Assembly (NCBI GenBank): GCA_024711025.1
Contig: JANJTP010000039.1
Coordinates: 62,001 to 126,000, forward strand
Direction of reading: 5' to 3'
Origin: Solirubrobacteraceae bacterium
Lineage (GTDB): Bacteria > Actinomycetota > Thermoleophilia > Solirubrobacterales > Solirubrobacteraceae
DNA: 64,000 nt
The position numbers and the translations under genes are program-made. Every line of letters starts with the position of its first letter. The first letter of the stretch is position 1. Of the stretch, positions 25,751 through 34,407 are shown one piece after another. Under the pieces are notes generated by a model, which was not told the DNA's origin, searched no databases, and worked only from the letters and a program-made list of their open reading frames with translations.

Positions 25751-26629
25751 TCACGCTCCTCTCCCGAAACGTGCTGCGATCTCCGCCGCTTGGGCGACTG
25801 CATCCGGCACAGCCGGTGCGGGCGCACGCAGCAGCGCCGTGTCGATCAGGCCGCGGCGAGCCAGCAACGTCTTGCGCAGCAGCAGGCCGACAGCCGGCTG
25901 CGCCTCCCACACCAAAGCCGGGAGTGCATCGACATAGCGGCTTCGCGCCGACTCCCAGTCGCCGCTCGCGGCGTCGGCGACGATCGCGGCCAACGCCTCC
26001 GGAAACGCGAAGCCGGTCATCGTCCCGCGTGCCCCGGCACGGAGCTCCCAGAGAAGCCAGAGGCCGCCGAGGCCGCCGAGCTGGGCCACATTCGGCGCGA
26101 GCCCGGAGAACTCGGCGATCTTCGCCGGCGTCGGCGGATCCTCGGCCTTAACCGCACGAACGCTCGAGACCTCACGTGCCGCCGCTGCGAGGACGTCCGC
26201 CGCGACGCGCGGATGGCCGCTGGCCGGGTAGTCCTGCAGCACGACGTCAAGCCCGGACGCAGCACTCGCGACGACCTCGAGGTGACTGCGCAGGCGGTCG
26301 ACTTCCGGCGGTACGGCGAGCATCAACGCGGCGGCGCCGGCCTGTGCCGCGCGCGCGGCACGCGCGGCGGCCACACGGGTATCCGGGTCGCTGACGCCGA
26401 CGACCACCGGGACACGACCGCCGACGACCTCGAGGACCGTGTCGAGCACTAGATCGCGCTCGTGGTCGTCGAGATGTGCGGCCTCGCCGTTGACGCCGAG
26501 CGCGGTCAGCCCTCGCGCGCCGGCGCCAACCGCGAACTCGACCAAGCGACGCAGTGACTGAGCGTCGACGCGGCCGTCGACGTCGAACGGCGTCACCAGG
26601 ACGTGGAAGAGGCCCTCGTACAGGATCAC
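25751..26629 (-). CDS. DapA/NAL-family aldolase or dehydratase
   Basis: A 292-residue class I (Schiff-base) lyase of the dihydrodipicolinate synthase superfamily. The carboxylate-binding motif is GVNGEAAHL (variant of GTTGE), the conserved Tyr is in LQDYPASG, and the Schiff-base Lys is in VRAVKAEDPPTP. In sugar-acid pathways this family includes 2-keto-3-deoxy acid aldolases and dehydratases. Coupling to the enolase-superfamily gene (GTGA) and the aldehyde dehydrogenase makes a keto-deoxy-acid dehydratase/aldolase role more likely than lysine synthesis. GTG start at 26629. Confidence 0.88.
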   Translation of the reverse strand: MILYEGLFHVLVTPFDVDGRVDAQSLRRLVEFAVGAGARGLTALGVNGEAAHLDDHERDLVLDTVLEVVGGRVPVVVGVSDPDTRVAAARAARAAQAGAAALMLAVPPEVDRLRSHLEVVASAASGLDVVLQDYPASGHPRVAADVLAAAAREVSSVRAVKAEDPPTPAKIAEFSGLAPNVAQLGGLGGLWLLWELRAGARGTMTGFAFPEALAAIVADAASGDWESARSRYVDALPALVWEAQPAVGLLLRKTLLARRGLIDTALLRAPAPAVPDAVAQAAEIAARFGRGA

Positions 26630-27846
26630 GACGTGAGCCTGAAGTCGCGCGCTGCACGATCGGCGAGCACCTCCGCGGCCGTGCCGACGGCCGGCCGCCC
26701 GCCCGCGGAGATGCCGAGCTCGCCGTTGTAGCGATGCGCGACGACGAACTCACGGTCGAGCGTGAGACCCAGCCCGGGTGCGGTGGGCACCTCGACGAAG
26801 CCGTCGACCGGTCGGATCGCCTCCGCGACCAGCTCAGTCATCAGCGGGTTGTAGGTCCTGTCGAGCTCGAGGATGATCGTGTTCGAGGTGGCAGCCATCA
26901 CATGGAGGTTCGCCATCACGGTGAAGGCGTCGGAGAACGTGTGTGGCGCGCTGTAGGCGTGGTGAGCTGCCGCCAGGTCGGCGATGCGCTTGGCCTCGCT
27001 GATCCCGCCACATCGCGACGCGTCCGGCTGGACCACGTCCACGGCGCGCTCGGTGATGAACGGGAGGAAGTCCCACCGCGTATACAGGTTCTCGCCCGTG
27101 GCGACGCGAGTGTCGAGCGCCTCGGCGAGCTGCCGGTGACCGGCTACATCGTCGATCGGGATCGGCTCTTCGAAGAAGAGGACGTTGTACTGCTCCAGTT
27201 CGCGCCCGACGCGAAGCGCGAGCGCGGCCGAGTAGTTCTGATTGGCGTCGACCATGATGTCAACATCGGGGCCGACCTCGTCACGGATCGCCGCCAGGCA
27301 CCCGAGGTCGCGACCCACGTCGACGCCGATCTTGAGCTTGACCGCCCCGAAGCCCTCGTCGAGGAACTCGCGCGCGGTTGCGGCGGCCTCGGCCGGGGTG
27401 GACCAGTAGATCGACGAGCCGTAAGCAGGGGCACGACGCATCGTGGGCCCACCGAGCAACGCATGGACCGGAAGACCCGCAACCTTGCCCTTGATGTCCC
27501 AGAGGGCGATGTCAATCGCCGACAGCAGCGCCACGCCCATCCCGCGGTGCCCGAGCACCCGTGTGACGATGCCGTAGTAGATGTCGTTCCACAGCGTCTC
27601 GATCTCGGCCGCGCTGCGACCTTTGAGCATCGGCGAGATGGCGTGCTCGACGAGCGAGCGCACAACGAACAGGTCGACGGACGCCGATCCGAACGAACAC
27701 GGGCCGATCCCCGAAATGCCCTCGTCCGTCTCGATCTCGACCAGAGCAGCCTGGCGTGCGAGCTTGAGGCCCGCGCCGGAGCGAACCCGCTGCTCCTCGG
27801 GAATTGGGCAGTGGATGAGGTGGGTCTTCAGGCCCGAGATGCGCAA
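26626..27846 (-). CDS. Enolase-superfamily dehydratase-like protein (mandelate racemase subgroup)
   Basis: A 406-residue enolase-superfamily protein with intact KxK (VKLKIGV), metal ligands in MVDANQNY, FFEEPIP and ATGENLYT, and the distal His in SAPHTFSD. Length and motifs fit acid-sugar dehydratases such as gluconate/galactonate types. I chose TTG at 27846 because GGAG lies 5 nt upstream and the family N-terminus (RISGLKTHLIHCP) begins there. ATG at 27906 would add 20 arginine-rich residues. It overlaps the DapA-like gene and diverges from an SDR gene. Expected product: a 2-keto-3-deoxy sugar acid. Confidence 0.85.
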   Translation of the reverse strand: MRISGLKTHLIHCPIPEEQRVRSGAGLKLARQAALVEIETDEGISGIGPCSFGSASVDLFVVRSLVEHAISPMLKGRSAAEIETLWNDIYYGIVTRVLGHRGMGVALLSAIDIALWDIKGKVAGLPVHALLGGPTMRRAPAYGSSIYWSTPAEAAATAREFLDEGFGAVKLKIGVDVGRDLGCLAAIRDEVGPDVDIMVDANQNYSAALALRVGRELEQYNVLFFEEPIPIDDVAGHRQLAEALDTRVATGENLYTRWDFLPFITERAVDVVQPDASRCGGISEAKRIADLAAAHHAYSAPHTFSDAFTVMANLHVMAATSNTIILELDRTYNPLMTELVAEAIRPVDGFVEVPTAPGLGLTLDREFVVAHRYNGELGISAGGRPAVGTAAEVLADRAARDFRLTS

Positions 27847-27952
27847 GACGTCTCCCGTTCGGTCTGGTGCTCGAAGCCGGGAGCGCGCCCGGCGCGCTGA
27901 GAACATATCATTCCGAACACCTGCTGCTCTGAACAGCCCGAAAGGAAACCCT
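27847..27952. promoter_or_regulatory. Divergent promoter region between enolase-superfamily and SDR genes
   Basis: About 106 bp between divergent starts. It contains CTGCTCTGAACA (27924-27935), a 12-mer repeated at 34325-34336 upstream of the Gfo/Idh gene, and a nearby second GAACA at 27916. No LacI-type operator is seen here. A FadR-type regulator encoded at 28849-29607 is a possible reader of this element. Confidence 0.35.
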
Positions 27953-28735
27953 ATGCAGATCCGCTTCGACGACACGGTGGCCGTCGTCACCGGCGCAGCC
28001 GGTGGAATCGGCTCGGCTATCGCCTCTGCGCTAGCCGAGGCCGGGGCGACGGTGGCCCTGATCGATGTCGAGGGGAGCCGCCTTGCCGCCATAGAGAAGG
28101 TCGGCTCGCCGTATGTTGCGGATGTCACCGATCCGGCGGGCCTGGAGTCCGCGTTCGCGGCGATCGAGAGTGATCTCGGGCCGGTCGGCGTGCTCGTCAA
28201 TAACTGCGGCATCCAGTCGCGCAAGCTCGGCAGGCCGTTTACCAACCAAGACCGAGACGATTGGGAGCGCGTGCTGTCGGTGAACACGATCGGCACGTTC
28301 CTCCCTTCGCGCACCGCCGCGCCGGGCATGCTGCAGCGCGGGCGCGGCACGATCGTCAACGTGGCGTCCGTGTCGGGGCGCACGGGGTTCCAGACGGACC
28401 CCGCCTACAGCGCCTCGAAGGCCGCGGTCCTCAACCTGACGCAGACGATGGCGCGCGACCTAGCTCCCGCCGTGCGCGTCAACGCCGTCTGTCCCGGGAT
28501 GGTCTACACGCCCTTCTACGAGGCGCAGTACGCCGCCGGCAAGGCGGCCGGAACGGCCGGCGACGCGGACAGCCCGATCGCCTATTTCGAGCAGAAGGCC
28601 GCAAGCCTGATACCGATTGGCCGTGGGCAGCAGCCGGGCGACATCGCCGCCGCGGTCGCGTTCCTCGCAAGCGACCTGGCCGCCAACATCACCGGCCAGG
28701 CGCTAAACGTCGACGGCGGCCTCGTCATGTCCTAG
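27953..28735 (+). CDS. Short-chain dehydrogenase/reductase
   Basis: A 260-residue classical SDR with TGAAGGIGSA, VNNCGIQ (NNAG variant), the serine in NVASVSG, YSASK and NITGQALNVDGG. ATG at 27953 is well supported by AAGGAAA 6 nt upstream. It diverges from the enolase/DapA/aldehyde dehydrogenase operon and probably supplies the first oxidation (sugar to lactone or acid, or alcohol to ketone) of the same pathway. It resembles L-fucose/L-rhamnose/gluconate-type dehydrogenases in general features, but no substrate can be assigned. Confidence 0.9.
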   Translation: MQIRFDDTVAVVTGAAGGIGSAIASALAEAGATVALIDVEGSRLAAIEKVGSPYVADVTDPAGLESAFAAIESDLGPVGVLVNNCGIQSRKLGRPFTNQDRDDWERVLSVNTIGTFLPSRTAAPGMLQRGRGTIVNVASVSGRTGFQTDPAYSASKAAVLNLTQTMARDLAPAVRVNAVCPGMVYTPFYEAQYAAGKAAGTAGDADSPIAYFEQKAASLIPIGRGQQPGDIAAAVAFLASDLAANITGQALNVDGGLVMS

Positions 28736-28815
28736 GGGCAAGGGCGACGGCCGCGGGGCCAACGATTGCCGCGGGCACGACGACCGCCGCGACTTTCCGT
28801 CCACGGGCGGCTCGG

Positions 28816-28838
28816 CGCGTCGCCAACCCGGCGACGCG
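28816..28838. terminator. Hairpin between convergent SDR and FadR-type regulator genes
   Basis: CGCGTCGCC (28816-28824) pairs perfectly with GGCGACGCG (28830-28838) around a 5-nt loop, in the 113-bp gap between convergent genes. A T-run is absent. It is a plausible bidirectional terminator. Confidence 0.5.
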
Positions 28839-28848
28839 GCCCCGTCCG

Positions 28849-29607
28849 TCACAGCTGGGCCGTGGCGGGGCCCAGCACGAACTGACGATGGCGTGCCATG
28901 ATCTCCAACAGCACCGCGCGAGCACGATCGCCATCGCCAGCCTCGATCCGGTCGACGAGCTCGCGATGCGACTCGAGGCTGAACCGCAGATCGCCGACCT
29001 CGTGCGCGGCATGCTCGGAGCTAATCTCCATGCTCTCCTTGAGCAGCAGCGCGAACTGTTGCAGGGCCGCCAGGAGGAACGGGTTGTCCGCGGCCTGCGC
29101 GATCGCCAGGTGCATCTCCAGGTCGGCCTCCGCATAGGCGTGTGAGTCACCGACCGCCGACTCCATTCGCCCGAGCGCCTCGCGCATCCGTACGACGTGC
29201 TCGTCGCGCGCGCGCGATGCGGCCAGCGCGACCAGCGCGAGCTCGAGCACTTGGCGGGCCTCGATCGCCTGCTCAGTCTCCCGTCGACTACGCGGCTCGC
29301 GCAGCGCATGCAGGGCAAACGCCTCCGATGCCCCTTCGACGACGAACGTCCCCCGCCCGGCACGGACCTCGAGCAGGCCGGCGCTGGCAAGCATGCTTAT
29401 CGCCTCGCGCACCGAGCTCATCCCGACGGAGAAGCTCTCTGCGAGCTCGCGGTGGCCCGGCAGCTTCCCGCGCAGGCGCCCCTCGATGATCTCGGTGCGC
29501 AGCTGCTCGGCGATGCGCTCGGAGAGGTTCGTGCGGCGCATCGGCTTCCACAGGGGCGTTGCAGCCGACGTCTCGGCTGCCTGCTCGGACGGAATCGAAG
29601 TGCTCAT
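28849..29607 (-). CDS. FadR-type GntR transcriptional regulator
   Basis: A 252-residue GntR regulator with an FCD domain. The winged helix is at about residues 30-90 (LPGHRELAESFSVGMSSVREAISML, then RAGRGTFV). The FCD part holds the metal-coordinating Asp/His pattern (ADLEMHLAIAQAADN; SLESHRELVDRIEAGD). Such proteins control sugar-acid and carboxylate catabolism, often responding to a pathway intermediate. It follows the SDR at 29650 by 42 bp on the same strand and is probably the last gene of the 34.3-28.8 kb operon. ATG at 29607 lacks a clear ribosome site; TTG at 29619 is an alternative. Confidence 0.88.
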   Translation of the reverse strand: MSTSIPSEQAAETSAATPLWKPMRRTNLSERIAEQLRTEIIEGRLRGKLPGHRELAESFSVGMSSVREAISMLASAGLLEVRAGRGTFVVEGASEAFALHALREPRSRRETEQAIEARQVLELALVALAASRARDEHVVRMREALGRMESAVGDSHAYAEADLEMHLAIAQAADNPFLLAALQQFALLLKESMEISSEHAAHEVGDLRFSLESHRELVDRIEAGDGDRARAVLLEIMARHRQFVLGPATAQL

Positions 29608-29649
29608 GGCGGTTGGCAAGGAAGGGTGATCTCGGTTGGGCGGGCCGGC

Positions 29650-30420
29650 TCACGGAACCGCGGTCACCAGCCCCCCGTCGACCTGCATCGAAATGCCGCT
29701 GACATATGATGCCGCTGGAGACAGCAGGAAAGCGGCCACCCGACCCAGCTCGCGCGGATCACCATAGCGCCCCATCGGGATCGCGCTCTGCGCCTTCTCG
29801 CGCTGCTCGTCGACTGGGATGCCAGCCGCGCGCGCGCGGCCGAGATCGAGCTCCCGCACCCGGTCGGTGTCGAAGCGCCCCGGCGCGATGCTGTTGACGC
29901 GGACCTGTGGGGCAAGGTCGCGCGCCAGTGCCTTGACCAGGGCGGCGATCCCCGGGCGCAAGGCATTGGAGGTATCGAGCCCCGGAATCGGCTGGCGTAC
30001 CGACGAGGATGTGACCCAAAGGACCGAAGCCGGATGGTGGAACGTCGGCACCAGCTCGCGTAGCAGCCGCAGCGGGCCGCCGAGGAGCAGCTGGTAGGCG
30101 AGCAGCCACTGCTCGTCACCGACCGACAGCGCCGCCCCGGCCGGCGGTCCGCCGGAGCTGATCAGGATCCCGTCAAGCCGACCGAGCTCCCGCTCGACCG
30201 CCTCGCGGGCCAGTAGCGGCGCCTCCGGCAGAGCGACGTCGAGGCACACCGAGCCGGCGCCGGCCCCCATCTCGCTCGCCGCCCGGCGCGCACGATCCGG
30301 GTCACGGCCGGCGACGAGCACCCGGGCGCCCTCGCTGAGCAGCTCCTCGGCCACGGCTCGGCCAAGGCCACGGGTCGCACCGAGCACCAGGAATGCCCGA
30401 CCACCGAGATCGAGATTCAA
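29650..30420 (-). CDS. Atypical SDR with SNxxR in place of YxxxK
   Basis: A 256-residue SDR-family oxidoreductase. The cofactor loop is LGATRGLGRAV and the C-terminus SYVSGISMQVDGG is classical. The catalytic segment reads SNALR, so the Tyr/Lys pair is Ser/Arg. An SDR subgroup with SNxxR, annotated as FabG-like, is known, so this may be a functional variant rather than decay. TTG at 30420 is preferred: it overlaps the DUF4432 stop as TTGA and has GGAG 6 nt upstream. ATG at 30453 would overlap the previous gene by 37 nt. Confidence 0.82.
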   Translation of the reverse strand: MNLDLGGRAFLVLGATRGLGRAVAEELLSEGARVLVAGRDPDRARRAASEMGAGAGSVCLDVALPEAPLLAREAVERELGRLDGILISSGGPPAGAALSVGDEQWLLAYQLLLGGPLRLLRELVPTFHHPASVLWVTSSSVRQPIPGLDTSNALRPGIAALVKALARDLAPQVRVNSIAPGRFDTDRVRELDLGRARAAGIPVDEQREKAQSAIPMGRYGDPRELGRVAAFLLSPAASYVSGISMQVDGGLVTAVP

Positions 30421-31559
30421 TCTTCGCTCCTGTCCATGACGTCTTCCCTCCACTCGATACGCCCGCGCGCCGCGTCAAGATCCTCGGCACCGTGCAGCAG
30501 CCGTAGCCGCAGGTCGTACTCGCGGCTCTCCCCCGGCTCGAGGACCACCAGTCGGCCCGCCTCACGCGCCGCTTGGCGGCCGTCCAGCTCGAGGTTCCCC
30601 GGCTCGAGCCCGACGACGTAGTGACCCTCGTTCATCACCCGCCATTGAAAGAGGCGCGGCGTCGCCGCAAGGTCGAACGCAACCTCGAGTCCCGCGGCGC
30701 GGCCGTCGCCGATATCCGCGTTGAGCACCGCCGCACGTCCAAGCCCGTCAGCGGCCGTCCGCGGCGAGTGCTCCCAGACCTGCTCCGCGACCCCACGACT
30801 CGGGGCCGTGACCCGGCGCCAGTCGACTCCCTCGGCCTCGACAGTCGCCCGCCGCGGCTCGCCGACCGCGGCGGCGACGATGGCGCCCGGCGCCAGAATC
30901 GGCCAGCCCACGTTGACGTGATAGAGGATCATGTGCGGTGTCGGAGCGAAGCCGTCATTGCGCACGCGGTCCCGGACGCGGATCTCGCGCGCGCCGACCT
31001 CGGCCTCGATTCGACGCTCGAGTGTGAGGACCTCACCGAAGACGTTTGCCTGGCGCACGTCCCCTGCGACGTAGACGACGGGGCTCGGGGCGTCGAGATC
31101 GAGGCCGTACGCGGTCAGTCGCGCCGGCGTCGTCGAGAGGCGGCCGTGAAGCGGGAAGTGCTCGGTCTTCCTTCCCGGGTAGTTGAAGTAGGAGACGTCA
31201 TCCTCGGCCGGCCCCAGCGTGTGCTCCAGGCCGCAGGTCGTCATCAGCCCGCCGAAGAACGTCCGGAAGGGGTTCCACCCATGCGGATCAGCGAACCAGG
31301 GTGCCGCGATCCCGGTCGGCGACATCCATGCGATCGGAATGCCGCGCACGTGTGCCTGACCGATGTCGAGCGCCCGCTCGACGATGACCTCGAACTCGAT
31401 CTCGCCGGTCCGCAGGCGGACGAAGCGCGTTCCCCGCTCCGACCCATCGTCGCGGCGCAGCAGCTCGGCGCCCATGAGCTGCTCGGGTCGACCGGCGACA
31501 CGCCGCAGCGCTTCACGGTCGAGCCCCGTGGCAAACGAGCGCTTAGCGCAACCGCTCAC
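30417..31559 (-). CDS. DUF4432 family protein (aldose 1-epimerase-like fold)
   Basis: A 380-residue protein matching the DUF4432 group, a beta-sandwich family related to galactose mutarotases. Recognisable segments are WMSPTGIAAPWFADPHGWNPFRTFFGG, of which the tryptophan/glycine-rich part is most telling, then TTCGLEHTLG, EHFPLHGRLS and ILYHVNVGWP. The His and Glu residues in these correspond to the sugar-binding face. It may mutarotate or epimerise the imported sugar. GTG at 31559 overlaps the upstream SDR stop as GTGA. No enzymatic activity of the family is established firmly enough to name one. Confidence 0.8.
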   Translation of the reverse strand: MSGCAKRSFATGLDREALRRVAGRPEQLMGAELLRRDDGSERGTRFVRLRTGEIEFEVIVERALDIGQAHVRGIPIAWMSPTGIAAPWFADPHGWNPFRTFFGGLMTTCGLEHTLGPAEDDVSYFNYPGRKTEHFPLHGRLSTTPARLTAYGLDLDAPSPVVYVAGDVRQANVFGEVLTLERRIEAEVGAREIRVRDRVRNDGFAPTPHMILYHVNVGWPILAPGAIVAAAVGEPRRATVEAEGVDWRRVTAPSRGVAEQVWEHSPRTAADGLGRAAVLNADIGDGRAAGLEVAFDLAATPRLFQWRVMNEGHYVVGLEPGNLELDGRQAAREAGRLVVLEPGESREYDLRLRLLHGAEDLDAARGRIEWREDVMDRSED

Positions 31560-32311
31560 CAGTGCGCCCAGCCGCCGTCAACCTCGACCATCTGCCCGGT
31601 GATGAACCCCGCGCGGTCGCTGGCCAGGAACGCAACGACGTCTGCGAGCTCATCCGGCGTCCCGCGGCGCTTGAGGCATTGCTGATCGATGACGAACCGA
31701 CTGTAGCCCTCGGGATCGGGGTGGATCGTCTCTCCGCCCGTCGGGAATGCGCCCGGCGCCACGGTGTTGACGCGGACGTTGTGCACCCCAACCTCGCGCG
31801 CGAGCGCCCGCGTGAAGCCGACCATCCCCCCCTTCGAGGTGACATACGGAAGGATCTTCGCCATGCCGATGAGGAAGGTAATCGATCCGATGTTCACGAT
31901 CGAGCCACCGGCGCGCTCGATCATCGCGGGGACGGCCGCACGCGCCATCACGTAGAGCGAGCGGAGGTTCGTCGCGAGGACGTTGTCGAACTCGGCGATC
32001 TCGTATCGGTCCCACTCCTTGGAGGGATAGATCGCCGCGTTGTTGACGACCACATCCAGCCCGCCGAAGCGGTCGACGGCCGTCTTCACCACCCCATCGG
32101 CAAAGTCCGGGCGAGAGACGTCGGCCACATGGCCGACGATCTCTCCATGCTCAGACAGCCGATCGACAAGGGCCGCGTTGCGCTCAGCGTTGCGATCCAC
32201 CGCGACTGCCCGTGCGCCCTCCTGCAGCAGACGGACGAGCATCGCCTCGCCCAGCCCACCGCCGGCGCCGCCCGTTACGACGGCGACCTTGCCGTCGAGC
32301 CCCAGATCCAT
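31556..32311 (-). CDS. Short-chain dehydrogenase/reductase
   Basis: A 251-residue SDR with TGGAGGGLGEA, VNNAAIY, the serine in NIGSITF and YVTSK. The end FITGQMVEVDGGW is typical. It lies 4 nt after a TIM-barrel gene and overlaps the DUF4432 gene, placing it in the middle of a sugar-processing operon. ATG at 32311 is chosen from family alignment; its ribosome site is weak, consistent with coupling to the gene upstream. Confidence 0.88.
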   Translation of the reverse strand: MDLGLDGKVAVVTGGAGGGLGEAMLVRLLQEGARAVAVDRNAERNAALVDRLSEHGEIVGHVADVSRPDFADGVVKTAVDRFGGLDVVVNNAAIYPSKEWDRYEIAEFDNVLATNLRSLYVMARAAVPAMIERAGGSIVNIGSITFLIGMAKILPYVTSKGGMVGFTRALAREVGVHNVRVNTVAPGAFPTGGETIHPDPEGYSRFVIDQQCLKRRGTPDELADVVAFLASDRAGFITGQMVEVDGGWAHW

Positions 32312-32315
32312 GCGG

Positions 32316-33146
32316 TCAGCGAACCCCGAGCTCGTCCATGATCGCCGCCGTCTCGCGGTAGGCCTCCTCGACCCACTCGACGATCCGATCCGGGTCGGGG
32401 GAGTACTCGAGCTCGATCGAGACCGTCCCGTCCTCGAAGCCGCCATCCTCGACGATCGCCCGCAAGTAGTCCTTGATGGGGGTCACGCCGCGACCGGTCG
32501 GCAGATCGCCATGAACCTTGCCATCGCAGTCGGAGAGGTGGATGTGACCGATCATCCCGCTCAGCTCGCGCACGTCGTCGATCGAGGCGCCAGAGAGGTG
32601 CAGGTGTGAGATGTCGGCGTTCGCACGCACACGCGGATGGTCGACATCCTCGATGAAGCGACGCAGCTCGTGCACGTCCTTGACAAGTGCCTGAGAGAAG
32701 GGCTCGAGCTCGATCACGAGGTCGACCCCACGCTGCTCGGCGTCGCGGCCCAGCGTCTTGAGATTATCGACGGCGATGTTCCAGATATCCGCATTGCTGA
32801 AGACCTCGCCGTCCCAGAAGTACTCGCCGATGACCACCAGGACGTTACGCCCGTTGAGCGCCACGCACTGGTCCATGTAGGCCCTGGCGCGATCGAGAGC
32901 GAAGCGCGTGACCGACGGGTTGAAGTCGACGAGCCCGAAGTTGACCGAGACACACGAGCGTATCGGCAGGTCGATCTCCTCAGAGGTCGCGCGAATCAGG
33001 CTGCGCTGAGAGTCATCAATGTCAAGCGGGTCTTCGAAAATGTCGTAGGTATCGAAGCCGATCTCCTTGGCCTTACGCATACCCTCTTCGAGGCCCACGC
33101 CACTGCCGCCCCACGCAGAGCTGATTATCCCGAGCTCCAAAGCCAT
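32316..33146 (-). CDS. Sugar phosphate isomerase/epimerase-type TIM-barrel protein
   Basis: A 276-residue xylose-isomerase-like barrel close in type to D-tagatose/D-psicose 3-epimerases and inosose-processing enzymes. Metal-ligand positions appear as Glu in LVIELEPFS, the Asp/His in ANADISHLHL, His in HIHLSDCDG and Glu in VSIELEY. It probably interconverts keto-sugars or their derivatives. It follows the Gfo/Idh gene by 47 nt and precedes an SDR by 4 nt. Confidence 0.86.
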   Translation of the reverse strand: MALELGIISSAWGGSGVGLEEGMRKAKEIGFDTYDIFEDPLDIDDSQRSLIRATSEEIDLPIRSCVSVNFGLVDFNPSVTRFALDRARAYMDQCVALNGRNVLVVIGEYFWDGEVFSNADIWNIAVDNLKTLGRDAEQRGVDLVIELEPFSQALVKDVHELRRFIEDVDHPRVRANADISHLHLSGASIDDVRELSGMIGHIHLSDCDGKVHGDLPTGRGVTPIKDYLRAIVEDGGFEDGTVSIELEYSPDPDRIVEWVEEAYRETAAIMDELGVR

Positions 33147-33193
33147 TCGTTGCCCTCCGTATCCCTATCTAGCTCTTGGTCAAATGGTTACGG

Positions 33194-34312
33194 TCAGGCG
33201 GGCTGGGTCGTCCGCCCGATGATCTCGTCAAGTGTGACGAGGCGCCGCTCGGCGAGCGACCGATAGCCGGCCTCGACAAGCGCCATCGTCGTCAGGTTGT
33301 CCTCAGCGGGGAGCGCGAGCGGCTCACCCTGCAGCGCCCCGAGCAGCTGCCCCATCGTTCCCTGGAACGCGTCCGGAAACCAGACCTCCGGCCAGCGCGG
33401 CTCCATGACGTAGCCGGGCTGACGCTTGGTCGAGAACCTCAGCGTGCTCGGCCGACGCTCAGGATAAGACGGCCAGCCGATCGTGCCCCAGGCAAGCCCG
33501 TCGAGGCCCTCGACACGCCACTTGATGTAGACGTCCCCCTCGCTCCCCTCGCGAACCGGCCCGGTCCAGACGTCGTCCCATGCGGCAGCGCGCATGCCGT
33601 CGGCGTACTCGAGGACGTAGAGGCAGATCCCATCGACATGGTCGAAGTCGGTACGCGGATCGCTGCGCGCGCTTACATATATCCCTTCGGGGTCTCCGAA
33701 GAGGTGGCGAAAGATGTCGATGTGGTGGATCGACATGTTCTGCAGCGTCAGGCGATCCCCGCCGCGCAGGAAATCCTGCCAGTGCGGGATCGCTCGCATC
33801 TCGATCGTCGCCAGGACGGGCTCGCCGAGAACGCCACGGTCGAGCAGCGTCTTGAGCGCGCGCATCGACTGGTCGTAACGCATGTTCTGGTTGACCGAGA
33901 GCAGCGGCCCGCCCTCGCAGCTCTCGACCGCGCGGAGCGCCGATTCGTAGTCGGCCGCGAGCGGCTTCTGGGCGAGGATCCCCTTGATATGGGGGCGCCG
34001 GGCGGCCTCGGCGATGATCTCCGGCTGCTGGTCGGGCGGGAACGCGATGTCGATGACCTCGAGCCGCTCGTCGTCGAGCAGCTCGCGCCAGGTTGCGTGC
34101 GTACGTGGGATGCCGTGGCGCTCGGCGACGACCTGCGCATTGCGCGGGGTGCGCGACGCGATCGCCTCGACGTTGAAGCCGGCGTCCTTGTAGGCGACGA
34201 GCTGGATATCCGCCGCGATGAAACCGGCGCCGATGATGCCGATCGGCGCGTCGCGCGATTCCGGAAGGCGCGGAAGATGCTCCAGCTCGAGGTCGACGCT
34301 GCTAGCGGTCAC
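33194..34312 (-). CDS. Gfo/Idh/MocA-family oxidoreductase
   Basis: A 372-residue NAD(P)-dependent oxidoreductase. The Rossmann motif is GIIGAGFIAADIQ and the family EKP motif appears as AQKPLA. The alpha/beta C-terminal domain carries the substrate-binding segment SIHHIDIFRHLFGDP. Members oxidise hydroxyls of sugars, inositols and sugar acids. GTG at 34312 has GGAG 7 nt upstream. It starts 95 bp downstream of the ABC transporter genes and could have its own promoter in that gap. Confidence 0.9.
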   Translation of the reverse strand: MTASSVDLELEHLPRLPESRDAPIGIIGAGFIAADIQLVAYKDAGFNVEAIASRTPRNAQVVAERHGIPRTHATWRELLDDERLEVIDIAFPPDQQPEIIAEAARRPHIKGILAQKPLAADYESALRAVESCEGGPLLSVNQNMRYDQSMRALKTLLDRGVLGEPVLATIEMRAIPHWQDFLRGGDRLTLQNMSIHHIDIFRHLFGDPEGIYVSARSDPRTDFDHVDGICLYVLEYADGMRAAAWDDVWTGPVREGSEGDVYIKWRVEGLDGLAWGTIGWPSYPERRPSTLRFSTKRQPGYVMEPRWPEVWFPDAFQGTMGQLLGALQGEPLALPAEDNLTTMALVEAGYRSLAERRLVTLDEIIGRTTQPA

Positions 34313-34407
34313 TCGTCTTCTCCACTGCTCTGAACATCATTATCACTGATGAGCGGATCATATAGGGGGTCCGCATGTGAACGCAAGGGGCGAGCGTCGG
34401 CCGGCAA
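34313..34407. promoter_or_regulatory. Probable promoter region between ABC transporter and Gfo/Idh genes
   Basis: The largest gap in this 12-kb leftward gene series. It is AT-richer than the surroundings and contains CATCATTATCACTGATG, an inverted repeat of CATCA/TGATG, plus GCGGA...TCCGC arms (from 34351) around a TCATAT stretch. CTGCTCTGAACA at 34325-34336 repeats an element at 27924-27935. It may be an internal promoter controlled by the FadR-type regulator encoded downstream. Confidence 0.4.
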
